Positions 40,139 to 48,548 of a stretch of DNA of 64,000 bases are shown piece by piece. Source of the stretch: JBPOFY01 sp051252415 (GTDB lineage: Bacteria > Verrucomicrobiota > Verrucomicrobiia > Opitutales > Coraliomargaritaceae); the NCBI GenBank assembly GCA_051252415.1, contig JBPOGA010000005.1, positions 148,356-212,355 of the forward strand, read 5' to 3'. Position numbers and translations under genes: made by a program. The notes under the pieces were generated by a model, which worked only from the letters and a program-made list of their open reading frames with translations, did no database searches and had not been told where the DNA came from. Every line of letters starts with the position of its first letter. Position 1 is the first letter of the stretch.

Positions 40139-41308
40139 CTACTTCAACAGGCGCGTGCGGCGATGCTGTTGCGGGAACTGCAAAGTAATGACAGTGCCTG
40201 TATCCTTCCGTGATTCCAGTGAGATGTGGCCACCGTGCTCACGCATGATACGCTGCACAATCATCATGCCGAGACCGTGCCCCTCCTTCTTGGTGGTGTA
40301 GTAGGCCTGAAAGACGCGAGACAGGTCTTCATCAGAGATACCAGAGCCTGTATCCATAAACTGCATATAAACGTAATCATCGTCTCGACGTGTAGCGATA
40401 CGTAGCTCGCCACCAGCCTGCATCGCCTCCATGGCATTTTTAATAATGTTAAAAAAGACCTGCTTAATTTGACCACGGTCGCCGAGGATCGCTGGCAGCG
40501 CTGAATCCACCTCGACATTTACATCAAGCTTGCGATCGCGCAGCTCGGCCTCTTGCACGCGTAGAACCTCGTCCACAAGACCGACTAGATCCAGTTCATT
40601 CAGCTCGGGCTTCTGCGGACGCACAGCCTCCAGGAAGTGTGTGATAATTTCATCGAGACGTTTCACTTCGCCTTGGCAGACCTCCAGTGACTCCGACAGC
40701 TTCTGCCCTACATCTCCGAGGGCTAGTTTCTTCAGCTTACGTTCAATCAACTGTAAATGAATCGTCAGCGAGTTTAGGGGATTTCCAAGTTCATGTGCCA
40801 CACCTGCGGCTAAACCAACGATCGAAGAGGTGCGCTCACTTTCGATCATTTCCTCCATAGAAACTTTTTCCTCGGTAATGTCTGAAACCACGACAACGTA
40901 GCCGCCGCTATCATCATGCCCAACCTGTGCATCAATCGGCACCATATACAGCCGCACGATACGACGCTCTGGATAGCTGAGTTCCACCTCCCGAGACAAA
41001 ACGGGGGCCGCTTTACGCTTTTTGGATGTGGTTTCACGATCAATGGACTGCGCGAGATCTGGCACCATTTTCCAGAGGCGCATCACACCAATATCGCCAT
41101 CCTTAATTCCAATGATACTCGATGCCGCTTCATTCGCATACTGCACAACACCATCTGAGTCGATTACAAGCACACCATCCTGAATCGTATTAAACACCGT
41201 CTCCTGCATCTTACGCTCACGTGCAAGGCGTTGCACCAAAACCCCAAGATTCACCGAATCCAGTTCTTCGATACGGCCTAAGATTTTATCTAGTCCAGTG
41301 TTTTTCAT
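40139..41308 (-). CDS. PAS-containing sensor histidine kinase (NtrB-like)
   Basis: The 389-residue protein lacks membrane segments. It has a PAS domain (about 36-145: TIQDGVLVIDSDGVVQYANEA), a HisKA domain with H172 in VAHELGNPLNSLTIHL, and a HATPase domain with an N box (FFNIIKNAMEAMQ), G1 box (DTGSGISDEDL) and GLGMMIVQRIM. It autophosphorylates and should donate phosphate to a response regulator, but none is adjacent. Its upstream region consists of the left repeat of the four-helix-bundle cassette, whose purine-rich strand (AAGATTAAGATAAA) directly precedes the ATG. Confidence 0.9.
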   Translation of the reverse strand: MKNTGLDKILGRIEELDSVNLGVLVQRLARERKMQETVFNTIQDGVLVIDSDGVVQYANEAASSIIGIKDGDIGVMRLWKMVPDLAQSIDRETTSKKRKAAPVLSREVELSYPERRIVRLYMVPIDAQVGHDDSGGYVVVVSDITEEKVSMEEMIESERTSSIVGLAAGVAHELGNPLNSLTIHLQLIERKLKKLALGDVGQKLSESLEVCQGEVKRLDEIITHFLEAVRPQKPELNELDLVGLVDEVLRVQEAELRDRKLDVNVEVDSALPAILGDRGQIKQVFFNIIKNAMEAMQAGGELRIATRRDDDYVYMQFMDTGSGISDEDLSRVFQAYYTTKKEGHGLGMMIVQRIMREHGGHISLESRKDTGTVITLQFPQQHRRTRLLK

Positions 41309-41318
41309 TTTATCTTAA

Positions 41319-41351
41319 TCTTAATCTTACTCTTAATCCTACTCCTAATCT
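41319..41351 (+). repeat. Left inverted repeat flanking the four-helix-bundle gene
   Basis: A 33-base TTAATC/TTACTC-type repeat matches the reverse complement of 41766-41798 at 29 of 33 positions. It lies in a 60-base stretch without G (41301-41360), ends on the stop codon of the four-helix-bundle gene and begins 10 bases from the histidine kinase start. Confidence 0.8.
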
Positions 41352-41749
41352 TAATCCCCAGAATTATATCCAGTCGATTCCTCATATACACGATCCGTCT
41401 TCTGACTTCGAATCAGCCCAACCAGCATAGATACGACCTCCCTCAAAATCTCCTTACCCTCTCCTGCCAGCGCCTCATCAATCTTTCCGCGACAAACACA
41501 GACGTCCAATGCAGCGGCACACTCTAAAGCTGAGCCTCGGGCAATATCAAAAAAACGACACCGGTCTTTAGACGTAAAATACCCATTACCCTCCGCGATA
41601 TTCAGAGGAATCGAGGTAGAAGCGCGATCTAGCTGATCACGCGCCGCTAAACCCTTCAATGATTCTAGAGGTAAAGCATCCGCAAACTCTACAAAGTCCA
41701 ACGAGCGCTGATAGACTTTGAGTTTTTCGTGATCAAAGAGTTCAGGCAT
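41351..41749 (-). CDS. Four-helix-bundle protein (23S rRNA intervening-sequence/S23 family)
   Basis: The 132-residue protein has the TIGR02436 pattern: LKVYQRSLDFVEFADAL, LAARDQLDRASTSIPLNIAEG, FFDIARGSALECAAALDVC and LREVVSMLVGLIRS. These proteins form a pentameric helical bundle. Relatives occur within 23S rRNA intervening sequences, as stand-alone genes, and as Avd accessory proteins of diversity-generating retroelements; their function when alone is unknown. The gene occupies nearly all the space between a 33-base inverted repeat pair and looks like an inserted cassette. No rRNA or reverse transcriptase is nearby. Confidence 0.88.
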   Translation of the reverse strand: MPELFDHEKLKVYQRSLDFVEFADALPLESLKGLAARDQLDRASTSIPLNIAEGNGYFTSKDRCRFFDIARGSALECAAALDVCVCRGKIDEALAGEGKEILREVVSMLVGLIRSQKTDRVYEESTGYNSGD

Positions 41750-41765
41750 AAACTATCAGACGTAT

Positions 41766-41798
41766 AGATTAGGATTAAGAATAAGAGTATGATTAAGA
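41766..41798 (-). repeat. Right inverted repeat flanking the four-helix-bundle gene
   Basis: This is the reverse-complement partner of 41319-41351 (29 of 33 identical). It ends two bases before the coaB stop codon, so the cassette fills the whole gap between coaB and the histidine kinase gene. Confidence 0.8.
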
Positions 41799-41799
41799 T

Positions 41800-42450
41800 T
41801 TACTCAGCAGTCGGCGTCACAAGTTGAATCAATTGCTCGGCAATCGCAGCCTTTGTGGTCGGCCCGAGTTTTACACTACTGCCATCTGCGGCGATTAAGA
41901 CGACCTCATTGGTGTCTGCAGCAAAACCGGCACCGGACTCACCCACTTTATTGGCAACGATCCAATCCAAGTTCTTCGCTTCCAACTTCTTCTTGGCATA
42001 CTCAACCACATCATTGGTCTCAGCCGCGAAACCCACAACGGTCTGATGCGCTTTGCGCTCACAGACCGTTTTCAAGATATCGATGGTGCGTTCAAACTCG
42101 ATGCTCATCGAGGCGTCGCCCTTTTTCTCCTTTTGCGCATGCTGCGTCACTGGGCGGAAATCACTGACCGCAGCCGTCATGATCAATATATCACAGGCAT
42201 CAAAGAGTGCATCGACTTGATGATACATCTCCTCGGCAGTCGTGACTGGGTAGAGAATCACATCGTCGGGCTCTGGCAAGGAAACCGGCCCAGCGATCAA
42301 ATCAACCGTCCAGCCGGCTTTGACAGCGGCCTCAGCCAGTGCGAAACCCATCTTTCCAGTAGATGGATTACTAATAAAACGAACCGGATCGATAAACTCA
42401 CGAGTAGGCCCAGCGGTGATAAGACAACGAATAGTGCTTGCGTTCGACAT
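41800..42450 (-). CDS. coaB: Stand-alone phosphopantothenoylcysteine synthetase domain (CoaB)
   Basis: From ATG 42450 the protein is 216 residues and has only the CoaB/DFP half: CLITAGPTREFIDPVRFISN, STGKMGFALAEAA, MTAAVSDFRP, VGFAAETNDVVEYAKKKLEAK and DWIVANKV. CoaB couples cysteine to 4'-phosphopantothenate using CTP (or ATP). In most bacteria it is fused behind CoaC, but here the decarboxylase half is missing and should be encoded elsewhere. The frame extends upstream across the divergent gene start, so 42450 is chosen. Confidence 0.88.
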   Translation of the reverse strand: MSNASTIRCLITAGPTREFIDPVRFISNPSTGKMGFALAEAAVKAGWTVDLIAGPVSLPEPDDVILYPVTTAEEMYHQVDALFDACDILIMTAAVSDFRPVTQHAQKEKKGDASMSIEFERTIDILKTVCERKAHQTVVGFAAETNDVVEYAKKKLEAKNLDWIVANKVGESGAGFAADTNEVVLIAADGSSVKLGPTTKAAIAEQLIQLVTPTAE

Positions 42451-42475
42451 AACTGCGCAAACCCTATGCGAACTC

Positions 42476-43273
42476 ATGAGCGATCCGCAACCCAGCAGCA
42501 CACCAAAATCAGAAAATTCTACTCCTGCGCAAAAGCCAGAGGTTAAGAAGGAGAATACCTTCCTTAATCTGGGATTTAACATCCTCTTGCCGATCTTCAT
42601 CCTAAACAAGGGCAAGAAATGGTTTGGTGAACACCTAGAGCCGCATTTCGACAATGTCGCAGTGCCGATTCTCATCATCGCCGTTCTGTTTCCAGTAGGC
42701 TATTTTATCTATGACTACTTCAAGCGCTCGAAGTATAATATCTTTTCGATCCTCGGTCTGATCAGCGTGCTTCTCACTGGCGGTATCGGTATCTTTGAAA
42801 TCCCAACCGAATGGTTCGCCGTCAAAGAAGCTGCTATCCCATTCCTGCTAGGCCTAGCGGTCATTATTTCCCTCAAGACACCCTACCCCCTTATCCGCAC
42901 GCTCCTGTTCAATCCAGAGATCATGAATGTGGACAAAGTGCACGACGCTTTAGAAGCGCACGGCAAAGAAAGCGCCTTCGAAAAGCTCTTGGTCAAGTGC
43001 ACCATACTCCTTGCGGGCTCCTTCATTCTAAGCGCCGTGCTCAATTACATTCTGGCACGCTCGATCGTGGTCAGTGCAAGCGGCAGTGACGCCTTCAATG
43101 AGGAAGTCAGTAAAATGATGGCCTGGAGCTGGCCCGTCATTGCCGTGCCTAGTATGATCATCATGATGATCGCCCTTTGGATGCTCCTAAAAGGCATCAA
43201 AAGCATGACCGGTTTGACACTGGAAGACGTGCTCAACGGCGCTCCAGAGAAGCAGGAAGCAGAGTCTGAGTAG
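42476..43273 (+). CDS. VC0807-like multi-pass membrane protein
   Basis: From ATG 42476 the protein is 265 residues with a polar head and about six hydrophobic segments (NILLPIFILNKG, VPILIIAVLFPVGYFIYDYF, IFSILGLISVLLTGGIGIFE, WPVIAVPSMIIMMIALWMLL). The layout and the EIPTEWFAVKEAAIPFLLG segment recall the VC0807 family; the function is unknown. It starts 25 bases from the divergent coaB start, so the promoters overlap. The frame also opens earlier at 42320, but that part runs inside coaB. Confidence 0.65.
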   Translation: MSDPQPSSTPKSENSTPAQKPEVKKENTFLNLGFNILLPIFILNKGKKWFGEHLEPHFDNVAVPILIIAVLFPVGYFIYDYFKRSKYNIFSILGLISVLLTGGIGIFEIPTEWFAVKEAAIPFLLGLAVIISLKTPYPLIRTLLFNPEIMNVDKVHDALEAHGKESAFEKLLVKCTILLAGSFILSAVLNYILARSIVVSASGSDAFNEEVSKMMAWSWPVIAVPSMIIMMIALWMLLKGIKSMTGLTLEDVLNGAPEKQEAESE

Positions 43274-43350
43274 TCAGGTTGGCTTTAGCCGCCTGACATA
43301 GCTGCGTCAGAACCTGGAAAATGTCGGGCGGCTAAAGCCAACCCGACTAC
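43270..43350. repeat. Inverted pair of GTAG-headed REP-like hairpins with one compensated base pair
   Basis: The left unit has head GTAG (43270-43273) and stem GTCAGG/CCTGAC (43273-43278, 43292-43297) around TTGGCTTTAGCCG. The right unit, read on the minus strand, has head GTAG (43347-43350) and stem GTCGGG/CCCGAC around the same 13 bases. The two units differ only by A-T versus G-C at the same stem pair. Confidence 0.9.
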
Positions 43351-43406
43351 CCTAAAAGCCCTTTTTCCTCACCCCTTACGCACTTGACCCGCTTAAGCGA
43401 AACACC

Positions 43407-44948
<1,542 letters not shown>

Positions 44949-44967
44949 TTGATCAGCTAACTCTTTC

Positions 44968-45003
44968 AAAATCCCGTATGCCGAAAGGCTGCGGGATTTT
45001 TTG
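44968..45003 (+). terminator. Rho-independent terminator after glyQS
   Basis: AAAATCCCG (44968-44976) pairs with CGGGATTTT (44992-45000), with an inner hairpin GCC/GGC, and further T residues follow. Confidence 0.92.
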
Positions 45004-45034
45004 TGGTTCATACCAGTGGCATGCCCGAATGGAA

Positions 45035-45168
45035 ACTATCTCAAAATTCAGTCAATGGGAGCGTCCGGCTCCGTCCGGACACCAAACCATCAGCATGGCT
45101 AACTCTGACGCAATGTCGGGACGGAGCCCGACGCTCCAATAGGATACTTTTCTCAATTTTGAGACAGT
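45035..45168. repeat. MITE-like element with nested inverted repeats
   Basis: Outer arms ACTATCTCAAAATTCAG (45035-45051) and its inverted match at 45152-45168 agree at 15 of 17 positions. Inside are two GGAG-headed hairpins in opposite orientation: GTCCGG-CTCCGT-CCGGAC (45063-45080) and GTCGGG-ACGGAG-CCCGAC (45115-45132). They differ only by a compensated C-G/G-C swap. No coding capacity. Confidence 0.85.
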
Positions 45169-45226
45169 CTCCTTGCGCGAGCCCTTCAGAGCATTCGCCA
45201 GCCTACTAGCAACTCACGGAAAATAC

Positions 45227-45246
45227 GTAGGCCCGCGCAAGCGCGG
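45227..45246 (+). repeat. GTAG-headed REP-like hairpin
   Basis: GTAG at 45227-45230, two bases, then CCGCG-CAAG-CGCGG, a perfect stem. It lies downstream of the secretin-N-like gene and completes the repeats that fill 45004-45276, where I see no gene. Confidence 0.65.
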
Positions 45247-45276
45247 ACGCCACAATCCATACAAGCTTCTCACTCC

Positions 45277-46044
45277 TTAATCCTGACTACTTCGTTTAGG
45301 TATAATCACACGCCTTACCACCGGCACTGCCGAACCCTTTACAACCGGCATTACCGAGGGTCTTCCAAACACCCCCATCCCTTGAAGCTGATATGATGAC
45401 AAGTCTCTTGGTTTGCGCACGGATACCATAATGAAATGATCGCCTAAATCTGTCAGAATAATCCCTCGTCCTAGCAGTAATCCATCAAAGACCCTCAAGG
45501 CTTCAATCGATGACACATTCGACAATTTCAGATTAGCGGCTCCACGCGGATCAATCCCAGGTCCTCGAATCAATAATTTACCTGTAATTTCCTCGAACAA
45601 ATTTAATACCTGTAACATCGATTCATTCTTCATTTCGATATGACTAATCTGCCCTGGATCTGACATTGCATGAAGCGTCTTCGCTAGACGCGTATCAAAG
45701 CCTTCAACAGCACCAGAGAAGAAGTCACCAGAGCTAGTTCGAATCAAATTCACTGTGCTCTTCGCACCTTCCCTCAACTCAACTCCTTGGACTTGTATCA
45801 AATACTCCATTGCTTGAATCAAATGTTCGGAAGGAAGCTTCCCATGTGAATTAAAATTTATGGCATAGGAATAATCTAGGTCTGCAACGACATCTTTCTC
45901 ACTGATCTGCTCATAGACAGCAATCACGTCAATTAATCTACCATCCACAAAACATAGTTCCGCGCCTTCATCTTCATCAAGAGCCCAAGACACACTCGAA
46001 AAACAGACCATCCACAAACATAGAAAATGGTGTGAGACTTTCAT
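45277..46044 (-). CDS. Exported protein with secretin/STN-type N-domains
   Basis: The 255-residue protein has a signal peptide (cleavage near SWA, residue 21). It shows two repeats of the beta-alpha-beta layout of secretin N0/STN domains. The clearest is FLEEITGKLLIRG-like (LNLFEEITGKLLIRGPGIDP) followed by LKLSNVSSIEALRVFDGLL and a final strand FIMVSV. Such domains precede secretin pores or TonB receptors, but no pore follows here. It is the last gene of the long minus-strand locus. A 17-base G-free phrase at its stop codon recurs at 61450. Confidence 0.6.
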   Translation of the reverse strand: MKVSHHFLCLWMVCFSSVSWALDEDEGAELCFVDGRLIDVIAVYEQISEKDVVADLDYSYAINFNSHGKLPSEHLIQAMEYLIQVQGVELREGAKSTVNLIRTSSGDFFSGAVEGFDTRLAKTLHAMSDPGQISHIEMKNESMLQVLNLFEEITGKLLIRGPGIDPRGAANLKLSNVSSIEALRVFDGLLLGRGIILTDLGDHFIMVSVRKPRDLSSYQLQGMGVFGRPSVMPVVKGSAVPVVRRVIIPKRSSQD

Positions 46045-46065
46045 AATGAAGTAATTGGAACTGCA

Positions 46066-46722
46066 TTATCCACCCGCAGGGACTGCCCACAAGTATCCAA
46101 TCAATCCGAGGATACCAACAACCAGCATGATCAAAATAATCCATGAAATCACAGAGGTCTTATACTTCACCTCTGGTGTCGCATCGCGAATTTCCTGATA
46201 CTCTGGTGAAAAGACCATCTTACCTTTGGCGGAAAACATTAAGTAGAGAATATATCCATTAATGAGAGTGCCAATTGGAATGCTCAACAAGCCAAGCGCT
46301 GCTAAAATGGTTCCGGGGATACGCACCCAACGTTTTAAATTACGAAAGCCTCGACCAACTAGAATTGAGATCACGCCCAACACTATGTAAAAGGCCAAAA
46401 ATCCGACCATAAAGGGCACATCCCCAGCACCAGAGCTTGAGGCCACTGTTGTGAATAATCCTACGACTCCGCCCACAAGCATAAAGAACGCGCCAATATA
46501 ATAGAGGATTCCAACTGACCTTAACGATGCCTCGTGCTTAATATGCGCCTCGCGGATCGCGACCCACTCACCTGTCTGACTCGTCGAGATACCCTCCTTC
46601 ATGCGTTGCATATATTCATCGCGGCAATTCACACAAACTTGCGTGGTGCCAGCGGGTATTAACAAATCCGACTGCACGGGGCTTGTGCATGTCGGGCATT
46701 CAATCATTACAGCTTCATTCAT
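46066..46722 (-). CDS. Zinc-ribbon membrane protein
   Basis: The 218-residue protein has an N-terminal zinc ribbon (CPTC ... CVNC, with SDLLIPAGTTQVCVNCRDEY) followed by four or five membrane helices (about 70-92, 101-122, 132-155, 190-212). The ribbon is clearly homologous to the one in the GYF-DUF975 protein at the far end of the same locus (SDQLIPAGDRQVCPNCRDSY). Function unknown. The 35-base gap to the RDD gene suggests one transcription unit. Confidence 0.68.
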   Translation of the reverse strand: MNEAVMIECPTCTSPVQSDLLIPAGTTQVCVNCRDEYMQRMKEGISTSQTGEWVAIREAHIKHEASLRSVGILYYIGAFFMLVGGVVGLFTTVASSSGAGDVPFMVGFLAFYIVLGVISILVGRGFRNLKRWVRIPGTILAALGLLSIPIGTLINGYILYLMFSAKGKMVFSPEYQEIRDATPEVKYKTSVISWIILIMLVVGILGLIGYLWAVPAGG

Positions 46723-46757
46723 ATCTCAGTTATTCAACGTTCAAAAAATTATACAAA

Positions 46758-47522
46758 TCATTTCGCGACTCGATAGATCGTATCGACGCAGTTTCGGACA
46801 TATTGCTCATCACTCATCGTCGCCCCGACTTCATCAGGAAACGCAACTTCTGCACGAAACGCATCAGCTAAAGAAGCAAACAATTGAGCACGCGCCACAG
46901 CATCCATCTCATCACGACGATGTAAGGCATGCAGGGCGATCGTTGATTGATCTGGCGAAATACGCTGACGCAACAAAGCCTCTTGACGTGGATAATCGCG
47001 GAAAGAGTTATACACCGCATTCATCACCTCACTCAACACTGGTGCCTGCAAATCGGGAATACGCACAACCACCGTGCCCGCAGCGAGATCCCCTAGGCGT
47101 TGCGATCGAGGACTCACAATCGCACACAGCCCGCCAAGAAAATACAAAATGGGTAGGCTATCGACAAAGCGTAGTAAGTTACGCAACACAAATTGACTGG
47201 GCTTCAGCTTCAAGCCATTCGCATCGATCACACGTAGACGCATCATACGCTTGCCGAGGGTTTGCCCACGCCAGACCATTTCCAACAAGATATAATAGCC
47301 GATAGAAAATACGAAATAGATTAAGATATAGAGCGCCATCGCCACATCTGCAGAGATCAATCCGAGCAATCCGATACATGCCGACAGAATCGACGCCATA
47401 GTCCAGATCGCAAACGTATCCACACTGACTGCAATGAAGCGTGCGACTGGGCTCGCCAAGCGGTGAATGAATTGCACCCCCTCGGGCGTCTGAATCACGA
47501 GTTCGTTGTAGCGTGTTTTCAC
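46758..47522 (-). CDS. RDD family membrane protein
   Basis: The 254-residue protein carries an RDD domain: ASPVARFIAVSVDTFAIW, EMVWRGQTLGKRMMRLRVID and RNLLRFVDSLP, with several helices between. RDD proteins are small membrane proteins, some linked to ion transport. It overlaps the SpoIIM gene by 4 bases, an association found repeatedly in MoxR-DUF58 loci. A soluble C-terminal tail of about 100 residues follows the domain. Confidence 0.88.
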   Translation of the reverse strand: MKTRYNELVIQTPEGVQFIHRLASPVARFIAVSVDTFAIWTMASILSACIGLLGLISADVAMALYILIYFVFSIGYYILLEMVWRGQTLGKRMMRLRVIDANGLKLKPSQFVLRNLLRFVDSLPILYFLGGLCAIVSPRSQRLGDLAAGTVVVRIPDLQAPVLSEVMNAVYNSFRDYPRQEALLRQRISPDQSTIALHALHRRDEMDAVARAQLFASLADAFRAEVAFPDEVGATMSDEQYVRNCVDTIYRVAK

Positions 47523-48526
47523 TCCACAGCTCCTTCCTGGCTGCGGCCCATATACATGAAGTATGCAAACACGCCTGCTAACTGAATGAATCCAAACGCG
47601 ATCTTCACAGCATATGGCAACACGGGCTCATGATATTGTGAAAAGAAACTTTCAATAATTCCCGCCCAAACGAGCATCAGCGCAATTCCTGCGATCAAGA
47701 GCACCAAATCACTGCGGATCGAACGTAAGCGCTCACCCAGACTCATCCGATTTTTGGCAAACAACAAAGTGCTCCCCAGTAGAAATCCACCCTGCCCAGC
47801 CAAAAGAATTGCGGGAATTTCGACACTGCCATGCGGCAGCAACCAACCGGTTAAGAAAACCGTTTCTCCCGCCAATACATAGTCCATCATCACTGCACCG
47901 AGAATCGCGCCGTTATAAAATAAGAAGATTCCAGTGCCGACACCGAAGGTCATCCCTAAGGCCAAGGTCAAAATAGCCACCTGAGTATTATGCGTCATCA
48001 ATTGGGTCGAAAAGGTCGACTTTCCACCCTTCATATTCTCACCTTTTCGCACCTCTTCCTCAGCAACGCGATCGCTCGGATCCCCTTGCAAATGTGAGAA
48101 AGGCATAAGCACAGACTTCGAGCTCGGATCCAGCGCTAGGGCACCCGCGCCAAAGATTCCGCCAGCACCGAAAATTACAAAGACCCACACAAGCATCCGA
48201 AAATGACGGCGCACTGCGATCGGAAAGGCAGATAGCAACGAGAGAAAAGCTTGGGAGAATGGCAAACGCCGAGAGACTGTGCCATGCATTTCACCGAAAC
48301 CACGCGCGACTAATGACTCGAGATATTGCTTTGTCTGAGGCTCCACCGCATAGGTGCTCAGTTTCGTCAGGTCGGCTGCGACACGTTCGTAGAGAAAATG
48401 AAAGCGCTGCGCATCTTCGATATCGAGCCCCTTTCGGTCACCCAATTCCAGGTGCGCAACCATTGCTTCGAACTCGTCCCAATCGGCACGTCTTGTTCGG
48501 ATAAACTTTTCAACATCTAAAATCAT
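47519..48526 (-). CDS. SpoIIM/DUF95 family membrane protein
   Basis: The 335-residue protein has a soluble N-terminal helical region (FIRTRRADWDEFEAMV, RFHFLYERVAADLTKL). A membrane part with the SpoIIM signature follows (THNTQVAILTLALGMTFGVGTGIFLFYNGAILG, quoted in part, and LLPHGSVEIPAILLAGQGGF). In sporulating Firmicutes SpoIIM is part of the peptidoglycan-remodelling DMP complex. In non-sporulating bacteria the family travels with RDD, MoxR and DUF58 genes, as here, and its role is unknown. Confidence 0.88.
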   Translation of the reverse strand: MILDVEKFIRTRRADWDEFEAMVAHLELGDRKGLDIEDAQRFHFLYERVAADLTKLSTYAVEPQTKQYLESLVARGFGEMHGTVSRRLPFSQAFLSLLSAFPIAVRRHFRMLVWVFVIFGAGGIFGAGALALDPSSKSVLMPFSHLQGDPSDRVAEEEVRKGENMKGGKSTFSTQLMTHNTQVAILTLALGMTFGVGTGIFLFYNGAILGAVMMDYVLAGETVFLTGWLLPHGSVEIPAILLAGQGGFLLGSTLLFAKNRMSLGERLRSIRSDLVLLIAGIALMLVWAGIIESFFSQYHEPVLPYAVKIAFGFIQLAGVFAYFMYMGRSQEGAVE

Positions 48527-48548
48527 CGTTTCATTTCAATTCCTTAGC

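Noticed and set aside
43274..43406. T-box or other riboswitch upstream of glyQS
   Set aside because: The interval is short, is mostly occupied by the REP-like pair, and lacks a specifier loop or T-box sequence.
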